This document shows positions 1 through 11,645 of a stretch of 64,000 bases of DNA, in pieces (positions within the stretch are counted from its first letter, which is position 1; each line of letters begins with the position of its first letter). The notes below the pieces were generated by a model. It had not been told where the DNA came from. It did no database searches and saw nothing but the letters and a program-made list of their open reading frames with translations. The DNA is from Ophthalmolycus amberensis. Its lineage: Eukaryota; Chordata; Actinopteri; Perciformes; Zoarcidae. The position numbers and the translations under genes were made by a program. The stretch lies in contig JAFEUB010000917.1 of the NCBI GenBank assembly GCA_024529925.1, forward strand, positions 1 through 64,000, read 5' to 3'.

Positions 1-1039
1 TTTTCTGTATCCAGCATAGCAATACGACCACAGGCCTTTCTCTCTTTTTCTGTGTGACTGTTGAAATGAAGCCGTCAGCACATTAACAAAAATCTGGTGA
101 ATCTTATTAATGACCGATTATCTGGCGATAGAAATGTGCTCTCCTACGCTGTGACAAGAGTGTGGTCGATGAAACATTAAGTTGTCTAATTCTACTCATT
201 TAGCAGCTGGCTAGTTAGCTACAGCTAAGTCCACCATGCTACATGTACAGAACATAAGAGGCACCACATGAACGTTTACCCTGTTACACATCAATTACTG
301 GCCTAGTACTAGTAGCTACGAACCTAATGTGGGAGTGTCTTAAACTTTCATTCTCTCTTCCTCTTCTGGCGATCAGGGGCGACTCCTCTGGTTTCAAAAC
401 AAAGTCTGATTGTATAGAAGTCTATGGAAAATGACTCCTCTTCAATACAGCATGATGTTCATTTAGTACTTGTGGTCCCATTCAGAGTCAAATAGACAAC
501 CACGGCGTCTCTGAGTCACTCCTCCGCACTCCAAAATAAAGTAACTCCCGTTCTCTGGTTGCAAAAGCCAAGATGGAGACGCCGTAATCCAAGATGGCGA
601 CGGCCCAAATTGACGAACTCGAGGCTTCAAACGGCAGTCTACAAACCAACGGGTGACGTCAGGATGACTACGTCCACTTCTTCTATATAGTCTATGCTTA
701 AGACCGTTACAAAGTTGATGGATATGATGTTGTATTGTCAATGCACAGAGTTTTTAATCCTCCCACAAGCCGTGAACAAGAGAGACTTCCCCCTCACTTT
801 CATCCATCTCATGAGATGTGAACGCCGGTTGTTCACTGAGCTGCAGCAGATCTTTATCCATCAGATCTTTTTCTAAACCCGTCTGATGAGAACAAACGCT
901 CGCTCTCCGCTGTTGTGATGATGATGATGATATTATGCTGCTTCATTTTGGTAAATAAGGAAGAGATTTGCGGGTCACAGGGGGGGAAAGAATGTGATGC
1001 TTAATTAGCTGCTGATGCAACACACCTGGGGAGACGCTC
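1..1039. other. intergenic, repeat-bearing, no gene seen
   Basis: No open frame here looks like a conserved protein. Bases about 310-560 belong to a dispersed repeat that recurs near 3820-4070. The remainder is AT-rich sequence with no recognisable promoter or RNA gene. Confidence 0.5.
310..560. repeat. dispersed repeat, copy 1
   Basis: Shares several stretches with 3820-4070, including the words AAGTCTATG, ACAGCATGATGTTCATTTAG and CAGAGTCAAA, in the same order and orientation. The second copy has an extra segment in the middle. Probably a diverged non-autonomous transposon; no terminal repeat was identified. Confidence 0.5.
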
Positions 1040-1186
1040 ATGAAGACGACGAGTCGTGTTGAGAGGTTCATTTGCTTCATTCATAAGTCGTCGAAAAAGA
1101 ACAGGAGGGTAGCCCAAAACCACGAGGAGGCCGACAAGCAGGGACAGTTAGCCGGCCTGCTGGAAGGTCGAGCCCTGCAGCTGCAG
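1040..1186 (+). CDS. candidate first coding exon, unidentified
   Basis: An ATG at 1040 opens a 49-codon frame, rich in Lys/Arg and then in Gln/Leu, that runs exactly in phase to a good donor (CTGCAG, then GTGAGT at 1187). The predicted peptide has basic and charged stretches (HKSSKKNRRVAQ, then NHEEADKQGQ) and ends GRALQLQ, which looks like coding rather than random sequence. I do not recognise the family and found no convincing following exon in the next 7 kb, so this may be the start of a gene with a very long intron, an isolated exon, or chance. Confidence 0.25.
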
Positions 1187-2041
1187 GTGAGTCACACCTG
1201 TTGACACAGATAACACCCAGACAAAGAAGACAGGAACATCAACCAGTTCATCTGCAGCAGGCAGAGCTCTCGGGCGGTGGTGCAGAGAGACGTTGTGTTA
1301 CACAACATCAGAAAATGTCTCAGACACAGTTTCAGTGCGCCGTTTGACTGAAACTTCTTCTTTCTTTGATGGCACGCGTTCATCAGCACCTAAAGGAGTC
1401 GCACAGTTAAAGCAAACAAAAGTGGAATTGAATCCCAGAAATGTCAACGGGCCAGAAGAATAAAACTGCAAACAGATGAAAAGTCACAAATAAAACTCTG
1501 TTTAGCGCAAAACCAGAAATATCAATCAAGCCGACAATGACAAAGTGCGAAAGCAAAAGAATTCTAGTTATCGTTGTGTCCTTACCTGCTTTACTGATAT
1601 TAACGTCAGAATGATCATCAAAGATTTCCTTCATCATATCTGAACAAAGAGCTTCACAATACAGGATAAAAACACTATTAACGTGAAAATAATGTGACGC
1701 CTCCGATGAAACATTTACTACAACAAAAAATCTAAATTCAGTTTCAAAATGCAGCTGTGATTGACATTTCAGTCGTTAAAAAGCAACTTAACGCCCCCTG
1801 AACATCTTGTTTTCGCTGCCCGTAGCCTAATTTAAAGAAAAACAAAACCGTAATAGCTTTAATGAGGAAATATACAGAATTCAATAAAACAGATTAAATG
1901 CTCCAAACGATCCTCACCAGCTGTTCTTTAAGACACGCTGCTGTTATTTTATGTGTGTTGTTCGTTATCTTATTATTAACTCCAAAATGCATTCCAGTTC
2001 TTAACAGACACAGTGAGGAGGTCAAAGGTCAGACTCCCCAT

Positions 2042-2043
<2 letters not shown>

Positions 2044-2080
<37 letters not shown>

Positions 2081-2213
2081 ACAGAGTCATGTCACAGTGG
2101 ATGGAGTCGTCATGCCAACAGCAGACATTACTGCTGGTTTCATCACAGAGACAATCCCAGGCCGGCCTCACTGTATGTGTGTGTGTTTATAGAGATGTAT
2201 TCCCCTCTCTCCA

Positions 2214-2244
<31 letters not shown>

Positions 2245-2314
2245 CTAATTTTCCTCTAATCTCAGTTTTGCATCATCCCTGGTGACCTTTTTTGTGTGTG
2301 TGTGTGTGTGTGTT

Positions 2315-2351
<37 letters not shown>

Positions 2352-2366
2352 GTGTGTGTGTGTGTG
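2044..2366. repeat. CA/TG microsatellite cluster
   Basis: Three dinucleotide tracts: (CA)n at about 2044-2078, (CA)n at about 2214-2242, and an interrupted (TG)n at about 2294-2366. The opposite-sense tracts could pair as CA versus TG. Confidence 0.9.
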
Positions 2367-2764
2367 GTGGAAGATTACAGACTGAAGCGAGGAAGCTGAG
2401 ATGAGATCAGATTTCATGTATTACAAAAAAACTCTTAATTTGTATTTGAATGACAGAAATGAGAAACTTTAATGCACAAATCAAACACTCAGGTTCTACA
2501 GCCATGCTAGTGGTTCTTAGGCAGAGCGATGGTTGAAGCTAAATGCTAACATGCCGATGTGTTGCAGGCATAATGTTTACCATGTTCACCATCTGGTTTA
2601 CTATGTATCTGGTTAAGCAAGCTAAATACAATACGGCATCATTAATGTTGGTAACATTTAATGTGGGTAGCTGGTACATTTTTTTTTTTCTAAATCTATA
2701 ATATCACATCATAATTCAGTTGTTAATTATATATATTTCTTTATCATGAATCCGATTCAGAAGT

Positions 2765-2925
2765 AACTAGTAACTTAAGGTGTTAAATAAATGTAGTGGA
2801 GGAAAAAGTACAATATTTGCCTTTGAAATCTAGTATAAAATAGAAATACTCAAGTAAAGTACAAGGACCTCAAAATTGTACTGAAGTACAGTACTTGATT
2901 AATGTACTTGTGCTTCAATATCAGC
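2765..2925. repeat. AAGTACTT-rich dispersed repeat fragment
   Basis: Many alternations of AAGTAC and GTACTT, as in a common fish interspersed repeat. Related fragments lie at 5545-5660, 8040-8335 and 9095-9530. Confidence 0.5.
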
Positions 2926-3043
2926 GGAATGAGGAGTGATTTGCTAAATTAAGAAAGTTGATAAAATACTTGAAAACGAAGAAGTACAAAATATGCATCA
3001 CTTTGATTGAGAAGATGCTTATTAAATACTGGAGGGGTTGCAC

Positions 3044-3081
3044 CCAGGACCAGGACCAGGACCAGGACCAGGACCAGGACC
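3044..3081 (+). repeat. (CCAGGA)n hexanucleotide repeat
   Basis: Six tandem copies of a six-base unit. In one frame they read as alternating Asp-Gln, but there is no supporting gene. Confidence 0.9.
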
Positions 3082-3819
3082 GACAGAGAGATTCACTCGT
3101 AGAAGTAAATCACAGTTCAACTTTGGTGAAGCAGAGCTGACCTTCCAGGGACCAGAGAGAACGGAAGTCTTCTTCACTCCGTCTCAGGTGGAGTTTTAAT
3201 CTTCATTCTGCAGGAACTGCTCCAGATGTCGTCCTCCTGTCAGTGAAACATATTAAATATGATAAATGTATTGAACAACAGGTAGCTGTGTGCTCATCTT
3301 GCTCTTGATGCAGAGTCTCCTTACTGGACAGAAGTGTCTGCAGCGCTGTACATCTGTGTGTTTATCTTCCGCTGACTTGGGGTGAGGTTTGTCTTTAGGA
3401 AATAAGAGAACTGGTATCAGATAAGTATCAGAGAAGTTAATGACACTCGTCCCTGAACCACAGAGACTCTGCTCTGTTAAGCTGATGTCTGACATTCCTG
3501 TGTTTACATTTTGAAAGTATCCAACTGGAAAATCCAGCCCAATGTTGCCGACTGTTTTCCAATGTAAGGAGCGAGCGGCATTAACTCCAAAGTTGCTAAA
3601 TCTAGCAAGAAAGTTCTCAAGTCCTCAACACTGACAGTCCGTCCCTTTAGTCCTTCCTCCAAAGCCACTCCCCCAAAATCATAATTATGAACGTAAAAAC
3701 AAACTGTTATTTTGTAAGCAGCTTGTGGAAGACTCAGACGAAGAGGAATGAGTGCACAGGCAGAATATGTGCATGCAGCCGGACAGGAAGCAGGCGTCAA
3801 CCACCAGTTCTGAAGAGTG

Positions 3820-4070
3820 AAGCCAATGTGGAGAACCTTAAACTTGCATTCTCTTGACTCCTCTGGTTGCAAAAAGAAGTCACACTTCAATATAAGTCTA
3901 TGAGAAGATGACTCTACTTCTCTCTTGATTTATTACCTCAGTAAACATTGTAAACATGAGTTTATGCTCTCAACCTCTAGTTTCAAGTCTTGTTCAACAC
4001 AGCATGATGTTCATTTAGTAAATGATGGTCCATTTAGAGTCAAACAGACCATAAAGCAGGGGATACTTTA
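3820..4070. repeat. dispersed repeat, copy 2
   Basis: Second copy of the repeat described at 310-560, with an internal stretch at about 3915-3995 that copy 1 lacks. Confidence 0.5.
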
Positions 4071-4226
4071 GGGCGGAGTTTAAGTATTTCTATTCTTCTC
4101 TTGACTTGTAGATAAAGCAGAATGCTGCACATTACAGTCTAATGTATGGTCATTGAGTGTAAATTGAACCATTCTAAAATGGTATGTGACCACGTGCAAA
4201 AATGGCCGGTAAATCTATATAAAAAC

Positions 4227-4505
4227 TTAAAGGTCTCGTATTGTGAGATTTTCACATCTTTTTAAAAATCATCATCTTGGTCTCGGTGCTATATGAATAC
4301 TATGAAAGTACACAAAACGCTCAATTCATGGAGAAATACACACAACCCTCGGCTGACAGGAAGTAAACATGGAACCAAGCTGTTGCATTGCAATTCAGTT
4401 GAAAAGCGCTAAAAGTGAATACAGGTAATACAGGTATATACACACAGACAGTGTGAAAAATGAACTTTAAAGCATGTAAACATGAGCACAATATGTCTCC
4501 TTTAA
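4227..4505. mobile_element. piggyBac-like MITE
   Basis: Bounded by TTAA at 4227-4230 and TTAA at 4502-4505. The left end reads AGGTCTCGTATTGTG and the reverse complement of the right end reads AGGAGACATATTGTG, so the termini are imperfect inverted repeats next to TTAA target sites, the pattern of piggyBac-superfamily elements. The interior (about 271 bp) has no coding capacity. Confidence 0.6.
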
Positions 4506-4954
4506 AAACTCCTGGAGGTGAGTTGGGCTTAAACAGGTGAGACTAACTCGTCCACATGGCAGTAAGGTATTTGTCTAGTCACGCAGTATCAGCTTAGCTT
4601 TCTAACACAAAGACAAATCTTTTTCTATCGGAAACGTTAGTGTTAGCTGGTTTAATCTGTCTTTAAAACACTGGATCAATAAGCTCGGGGATACCGTGAC
4701 GTTGAATCCCCCCGAAGCTGAAACGGTCTCTTAAAGCGCCCTCTGTTCCACACATTCAAGATGCCCTGAAGCAAAACACAGAGAGAGAGAGAGAGAGACC
4801 ACCAGAGCAGATGGCAGGTCTTCACACAGGAAATGGATTTAAAGCACATACACACTATCATGCACACACAGCAGCCTCACTCAGGTGGCGATCAAAAGTT
4901 AAAGATCACAGCAGCACAGGTGATAATCCTGAAAACGAGGACAGTGTGAAAGAC

Positions 4955-4961
4955 AATATGT

Positions 4962-5008
<47 letters not shown>

Positions 5009-5323
5009 GTGTGTGTGTGTGTGTTCTCGTGGCGGGCCGTAGTTGAGTCAGACACTTGGCTCTGATTTCATCACGTTTGGTTATGAAAGAGACAGTAAAG
5101 TTTAACACACACACACACACACACAGTGTTCATCATCCTCTGTTTCTTCAATATTTCATCATGGTGGCGTAAAAACACACTAACCATGTGGAGATAACCT
5201 GCTGTGTGTGTGTGTGTGTGTGTAACCAGGTCAGTTGGGCTCTCCACCTGTCGTTTGGAAATCTGTCCAATCAGAGCAGAGCTGACTACACACACACACA
5301 CCCACACACACACACACACACAC
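4955..5323. repeat. TG/CA microsatellite cluster
   Basis: Alternating (TG)n at about 4958-5025, (CA)n at about 5104-5125, (TG)n at about 5204-5222 and (CA)n at about 5288-5323. Tracts of opposite sense are separated by about 80 bp of unique sequence. Confidence 0.9.
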
Positions 5324-5544
5324 AGAGAGAGTACTGGTAAATCTACATCATGAAGATAACCTCATTTCCGTTAGAGCAGCAGGCGTCTGTCTGCGCTTCC
5401 TGCTGGAGATTAATGTCTCACGTGCCCATATGTCCATGTGAACACTCTGTATACTGACTAACATTACTGCACTCTAAAAAACACACACAGTCCTCGCTCT
5501 GTGCACAAACTACTTGTTGAGGCTTACTTTCTGTAATGTAGGTT

Positions 5545-5660
5545 AACAGTCAAAACGAGTACAATTTACTCAAGTAATGCATAAGTACAATTATTGAGGT
5601 ACTTGTACTTAAGTACATCCAATCTATGCTACTTTGTACTTCTACTCCACCACATTTCTT
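5545..5660. repeat. AAGTACTT-rich dispersed repeat fragment
   Basis: Same family as 2765-2925, recognised by repeated AAGTACTTGTACTTAAGTAC-like words. Confidence 0.5.
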
Positions 5661-6954
5661 TATTGTACTTTTTACTCCACTGCGTCTTCTTTTGATAACA
5701 TGAGTTACTCTACAGCTTCAGATCAATAATAAAGAGTATAATTGACAAATAAACTATGATATTATTGATAAAGATAAAACTATAATTATACTCCTGTAAT
5801 ATAATATAAATGACTCTGAAATGTGTCATATACAGTATATACCCCTATATATATTCTTACACACAAAGAAACCGCCAGCATTTCCGTATTCACACAGAAA
5901 ATGTGCAAGGTTTCCCAAAATACAGGCTGTTTTCACAGCAGCCATATGCAGGGTAAACACAGGTGCAACTAATAACATTAACTATGACCCCGTTCCATTT
6001 AGTTGGGCCAGGTGCCTTTATATTGTGCCTTGGCACTAAATACAACAGCACCATCATCAATTAATCCATTACACCTGTGCTTAACCTGCAATTATTTACA
6101 AAAATGGAGACAAACCACATTACCTGATCGAACAACAGGTGTCTTAACTATACACCTGACGTGGGTCACATGCACCGCTCTGAGCCAATCATTTCAGACC
6201 ATTTACCTGCTGTCCAAGCCACTTGTCTTTAAGTTCATCTAAACACATTTTTAGCAAACACGTTGTAAATGAGCAGAAAGGGAGACAAATTTGCAAATAA
6301 CTGCAATCTTTTTTTATATATATATATTTATATTATATTATGAATATATGTCAACATTTCCCTTTAAGATGAGGATGTTAATTTTGAGCAATACAGTAGA
6401 AAATATTAAAGTTTTTTTCATATGATTTGCGATATCGCACATGAGCAATATTTTAGAAGTTATTCTGTATAACATCAACTGATAATCCGAAGTCAGGAGA
6501 TCAACATGGAAGTTATTTAAATTCATCCTCACATGAATGTTTGTTATTTCATGACAATCCATCAAACGGTCGTTGGGATATTTCAGTCTGGATCAAAGTG
6601 GCGGACGGACACGAGGTCACTCACCTGTGTGGTGAGACAGGCGAGGGAAACCCAGTTTGGAGAAAGGAAAATCGTGTCACACATGTCTGAATGTGGAACA
6701 AACTCTGGCGAACAGGTGAAGTGAGCAGCTGCTGAGCCTCAGACCCACAGATTAAGGTCAGAGGTCAGCAGCTGGCTGCAGCTCTGCAGGTCACCTGTTC
6801 AGGTGTTATAAACAAGACAGTGAGGGGTCCATTTCTGTCAGAAGAGAACTTCATATCTATTATTTCATTTACTACTGTTTTCATCTCTTTTCTTCTGTGG
6901 TGCTACTAATATTTTGATGGTTTAATAAAGGATTCTGGGTAATAAATAGGAATG

Positions 6955-7990
6955 TCAAGGTAACTTTATTTGTATGTCACCTCTCAAACACAAAACTCCT
7001 CTTCTGTGGAACCAGCTTCCCGTTTCAGTCCGGGGGCAGACACACTCACCACATTTAAGAGTAGGCTTAAGACTTTCCTCTTTGATAGTGCTTATAGTTA
7101 GGGCTGGCTCTGGCTTGCCTTGGACCGGCCCATGGACAAACTGGTATAAGCAAAAACTACAGGGGGACTTCCTACACTGAGCACCTCTCTCCTCCTCTTC
7201 TTCACCTCCGTCTGTATGCATTGATGTCCCATTAATGCTCATTACTAACTTTACTTCTTCCCCGGAGTATTTGTGCTTTCTCGCCTCACAGGATGACCGC
7301 AGTTTTATCTGGACACTGGTTCTTCAACCAGCCATGGCCCTGCTGACACCTACTACGATCTTCATTATTAACATTATTAATCCTATTACCGATACCATTA
7401 ATGCACAGTACTGATTTTGTCTCTTCCCCGGAGTCCTTGTGCTTCCTCTCCTCACAGGTTTCCATGGAGCATGGTTTCATCTGGACCCTGGTCCTTCCTC
7501 CTACCATGGCCCTGCTGACTCCAACTGCTAATATCACTTTTATTATTACTCACATTACTATTTCATACTACCGATACCATTAATGCACATTATTGACCTG
7601 CTTCTTCACCAGAGTCTCTGTGCTTTCTCGCCTCACCGGTTCCTGTGTATCCGGGTTTACCTGGACCTGGTCTTGCCTCCTGTCGTGGTTGTGTCATACA
7701 TTGAATGTGCTGTAATTACATTGAATGTGTTGTAATTCACTATCCTGACATCATTGCACTTCTGTCCATCCTGGGAGAGGGATCCCTCCTCTATTGCTCT
7801 CCCACAGGTTTCTTCCTCTTTCCTCCCCGTTAAAGGGGTTTTTTGGGGAGTTTTTCCTGTTCTGATGTGAGGGTCCCGGGACAAGAGGATGTCAAATGTG
7901 TACATATTGTAAAGCCCTCTGAGGCAAATTTGTAATTTGTGATTTTGGGCTATACAAAAATAAATTGAATTGAATTGAAAACATTTCAAA
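6955..7990 (+). mobile_element. LINE 3' end (CR1/L2/Rex-like), 5'-truncated
   Basis: The first 140 bp encode the end of a reverse-transcriptase ORF in two frames separated by a shift: first LLWNQLPVSVRG, then ADTLTTFKSRLKTFLFDSAY followed by Ser and a stop near 7101. About 850 bp of 3' UTR follows and ends in AATTGAATTG-type simple sequence near 7965-7980. Related pieces occur at 39320-39445 (reverse) and 60481-60735. The element is dead: the RT is reduced to its extreme C-terminus and frameshifted. Within the 3' UTR a roughly 130-bp module (…TATTTGTGCTTTCTCGCC…) repeats two to three times with variation. Confidence 0.65.
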
Positions 7991-8039
7991 GTGCAAACCA
8001 AATGTACCAAAAGACTGATTTTTGAAGGCACTACATCAA

Positions 8040-8335
8040 CATTTGTGATTTTTGGCTTTTAATCTTTACACCAGTGCATCAGTGTATAATGTAATAATAT
8101 ATGATGTAATAACCTTTCATATATATGAAACTATCAGCTGTTTTAAAGGAAAACCTCATATCTACTGCATTATAATACTAGTCCTGCACTTCTTTGAATT
8201 TTGGTAAGTATATTTGGATAAATAATACGTTTGTACTTTTACTCAAGATAACTTTTAATTGTAATAAACTTTATTTATACAACTGTTGCATTGATACTAT
8301 AACAAAAGTAAAAGAGTAGCCTACTCCCTCCACCA
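8040..8335. repeat. dispersed repeat fragment near the trib3 promoter
   Basis: AT-rich sequence resembling, in reverse orientation, the element at 9095-9530; it ends near ACTCCCTCCACCACTC, like the complement of the start of that element (GAGGTGGAAGAAG). It stops within about 100 bp of the trib3 promoter. Confidence 0.4.
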
Positions 8336-8415
8336 CTCACAGTCAACATGAAGACTCATAACGAAACCGCTCCGTTGAGTCTCGTGTCTGTTTTCTGACG
8401 ACTGTTCGGCTCAGG

Positions 8416-8440
8416 ATTGCAACATCTAGGCTCCGCCCCC
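8416..8440 (+). promoter_or_regulatory. putative trib3 promoter elements (C/EBP-type site and GC box)
   Basis: ATTGCAAC at 8416-8423 matches a C/EBP half-site and is followed by ATC, resembling but not exactly matching the C/EBP-ATF composite (ATTGCATCA) that controls mammalian TRIB3 under ER and amino-acid stress. A GC box, CCGCCCCC, lies at 8433-8440. No TATA box is evident. Assignment to trib3 rests on the nearby donor at 9072 and the known non-coding exon 1 of TRIB3. Confidence 0.4.
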
Positions 8441-8479
8441 CTGCAGGATGGAACAACGTAACCAGACCTACCAACCAAA

Positions 8480-9071
8480 CAGACCCGGAGTCAGTCCGAG
8501 TCCTCAGTGCACCGGAAAGTTCTGGAGACGAACGGGGTCAGAGCGGACCAGAGTCCGGGAGGGTCGGACTGGATCTAACGCGGAACGACACACGGATATT
8601 ATTTCATTTTAAACTCCGGCGGACGGACAGAAGGGACTCGGGTTGACTCGGCTTTGTTCGCTTCAGCTTCGGAGATATATTTTTAAAAAATAGTTTCATT
8701 TTTAGTTTTTATTTAAAAACAAAACAGTTTCGGTTATTTTATTCTTTTCACAATCAGAGAAAAAACTTGAGACTGAAGAAACTGAACTAACAGCTGACTG
8801 ACGACACGTTGCGCAACCGAGACAATAATAATACAACGAGACAAAGACGTCATCCCGGACGCCAGTTCTCCCAGTATCAGAGCTGCTGGTTCCAGTTCAA
8901 ACTCCAAAGAAAACGTTTTATTTTTATGTCTTCAACAACTTCTGGCTCACAGACAGACAGACGGGCAGACCGACCATCGGCTCCACGCGGACTCGACTGG
9001 GTTTCTACTGAGTCTACCGGTTTCCTGTTGACCTGCAGACCGAACCAGTCCGTCTGTCTGAAGAGAAGAAG
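8480..9071 (+). other. trib3: probable non-coding exon 1 (5' UTR) of trib3
   Basis: A stretch with more CpG than its surroundings runs downstream of a GC box and ends at a very good donor (GAAGAAG, then GTAAGA at 9072). No ATG-initiated frame fits the downstream protein. The coding part of trib3 begins exactly at an acceptor (CACAG, ATG at 12136), so an upstream non-coding exon is required, and mammalian TRIB3 has one. The 5' end is uncertain by about 100 bp. Confidence 0.55.
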
Positions 9072-9094
9072 GTAAGAAACAGACCTGAGATCAG

Positions 9095-9530
9095 AGGTGG
9101 AAGAAGTACTCGGATCCTTTATTTTACAAGCAGCAGGAACACATTATACAAAAGGTCGTCCATTCAAGTAATACAAATAGTATCTTTAAAGTATATTTGA
9201 AAGTATAATCGGCACTCATTATGCAGAAATACGAGTGTTAAATTCATATTTTTAGTTTACTTATGCTGATGCATTAGTGAGTAACAGTATTATGTTGTAC
9301 CTGCTTAAGCTGGAGCCCTTTACATATTTAATGTAGTTTTTTGGTAGAAATGATCATATCTTACAAGTTCAACTTTTATTGTTAAATCTGTATTTAAAGT
9401 AAACAGCTGTCAGTTTAATGCAGTAGGTTAAAAATACCTTGAAGATGTGATACACATCAGCAGAGTACGCAAGTAAAGTACAAATACCTGAGTACAGTAC
9501 TTTGAGTAAATACTCTTCTGTCATTTTACA
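9095..9530. repeat. MITE-like repeat in trib3 intron 1
   Basis: Starts AGAGGTGGAAGAAGTACTCG and ends with a run of AAGTA/GTACTT words near 9480-9525. It has no coding capacity and is related to fragments at 2765, 5545 and 8040. Confidence 0.5.
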
Positions 9531-11084
9531 GCACTGCCCGAGAGCAGATGATAGTCCAGTAGAGTCCAGTATAGAGGAGCAGATTCTACTGGACTCTGCT
9601 GAGTAGAGTTAATGAAACTATAGAATGGTCTTCATCGCCCTCTTCATCATCAGAGGACGAGTGTGCTCGGCTGTCATGGAGATGTGTCTTGTTGACACAA
9701 GAGCTCAGTAGTTTTTTTCTTTTTTTTTACGGTTTTGACCTTTTGTAGACTTTGTCCGTGGCGGCACACTGTGTGAGGATTCAGTAGAGAGTTCTGGGAA
9801 GAAGCTAGTAAGTGGGGCCCTTGAGTTGAGATTGTTTGGTCAAAGTACTCTTAGTGAAAAGATCAAGAATAAACTTTGACGCTTTGATTGACCTGAAGGA
9901 AAAGCTTCTAAACTGCAGCTCGAGTGAGCTCTAAGAACACAAATATAATCAAACAAAGTGAATTAGACTCAGTTATGATCGAGAGCAATAAATACATATT
10001 AATAAAAATGACTGATGATGAGCTGTTAGCGAGCCAGCTGGTCCAATCAGTAATCAGTCCACGTTTATCAGGCACCAACAAAGAAGACAAACTGTAGCAG
10101 GAAAAATATAGTTAACTATAAAATATTATATTGTAAAATATGTTAAAGCTCTTGTATGAAAGTCAATCAACAGTAAAAATGATCAGCAACAATGCTGATG
10201 ATCGATTAGCAGTTTTCGTTATTTCTTTAACCAGTTATTGCGACAAATACGGAAAATTCTGGCTTCTCAAATTTGAGTTTATTTTTATTTTTAAATATTG
10301 TAAACTGAATTCTTTGGGGGATTTTGGGCCGGTGGTCTGAGAAAATAAGACATTTGAAATCATGGCTAACCCTGGATTTTGGAAGACTGGACATTTTAAC
10401 TCTATTTGCTAACGTTGTATAAATTAAAACCATTTATTAATTAAAAGGAGACAATAATTGGCGGATTAAACAATACTGAAAAGTTGCGGTTGAGTTTCAG
10501 GATGAGTTTGTGAAGATGTCAGAGAGCAGACGAGAGTTCAGTCATTTTAAGTCTCGGTGTTTACGTCGACCGGCAGGACGGAGAGATGCGGAAGAAGATT
10601 AAAGGACAAACGTGACATGTTTATTTAAATAAATACATTTTTCACACGTGGCCCTGATCCTCTTCCGTAGAGAGACGATGTCAGACCGTCAAAGGGAAAC
10701 CTTTCAGAAAGGCTGAGTCAGATACAAGAATAAATAGAGACCAGTAGAGTTCACATTCAAATAAAGAGAAAGTGAAACTGGAATTTTCAGGTTCTGTTCC
10801 AGAAGTAAGAAAAATTCCATCGACATTTGTAATAACTACATAAATCAAAACTCGGAACATAAACGGAACTACTTCAAAAAACAAACTAGCAGAGTGTTGG
10901 TGAATCATGTGGATGGTTCAGGAGAAGATGAGCCATCATGAGTCTAATTGTTTTGGGAGTTGTAGTTGTTTCACTTTAATTTATTAAAATCACAAAAGGT
11001 TTTGAAGTCCTGCAGTGGTGCTGAAAGGTCTCAGAATATGGAACGTAAACCTGTCTCTTTAAGAAGACGGATGACGGAGATGTG

Positions 11085-11295
11085 CACTGAAAGATCCAGA
11101 AGAGATCCAGTACAGTCCAGAACAGTCAAGAAGAGGTCCAGTACAGTCTAGAAGAGATCCAGTACAGTCTAGAAGAGTCCAGTACAGTCTAGAAGAGTCC
11201 AGTAGAATCAAGAAGAGTCCAGTAGAGTCCAGAACAGTGCAGTAGAGTCCAGAACAGTCCAGTAGAGATCTAGTAGAGATCCAGTAGAATCTATT
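11085..11295. repeat. GTCCAGTA-type minisatellite in trib3 intron 1
   Basis: Roughly ten diverged copies of a unit of about 20 bp built on AGTCCAGTACAGTCTAGAAG. A short relative of the same motif lies at about 9552-9580. Confidence 0.8.
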
Positions 11296-11389
11296 GAGGT
11301 TCGTGTTTTTCATCATTTATTATTATCAGTCCGATCTCCAATTGTGAAACTGCAGCTGACGAGATGACACATCAAACAGCACAGATTCG

Positions 11390-11645
11390 TGTGTGTGTAT
11401 GTGAGTGTGTGTGTATATATATGTGTGTGTGTGTGTGTATGTGAGTGTGTGTGTATATATGTGTGTGTGTATGTGAGTGTGTGTGTGTGTGTGTGTGTCA
11501 GGGGATGACGTTGCCGTGGTGACGCTGTGACTCAGAGTGAAAGCAGCGTTGGCCAACAGCGTCACCACAGCGACCGCAGGCTAAGAAAAACTTTATAGAA
11601 CAACAGACACACTCTCTCACAGTGTGTGTGTGTGTGTGTGCGCGC
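11390..11645. repeat. TG microsatellites with TATA interruptions
   Basis: A higher-order array (GTGTGTATGTGAGTGTG and TATATATGTGTG blocks repeated two to three times) at about 11390-11498, and a second (TG)n at about 11621-11641. Confidence 0.85.

Larger units (their letters stand above)
1187..8390. other. intergenic region upstream of trib3
   Basis: About 7 kb without a supported gene. It holds long CA/TG microsatellites (2.0-2.4 and 4.9-5.3 kb), a hexanucleotide repeat (3.04 kb), fragments of an AAGTACTT-rich dispersed repeat (2.77-2.93 and 5.55-5.66 kb), a piggyBac-like MITE (4.23-4.5 kb) and a LINE 3' end (6.96-7.99 kb). Bases 5700-6950 show only AT-rich sequence with no recognisable feature. 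Confidence 0.5.

Noticed and set aside
2044..5323. CRISPR-like regularly spaced repeats
   Set aside because: These are alternating CA and TG dinucleotide tracts of unequal length in a vertebrate genome, not identical repeats with unique spacers.
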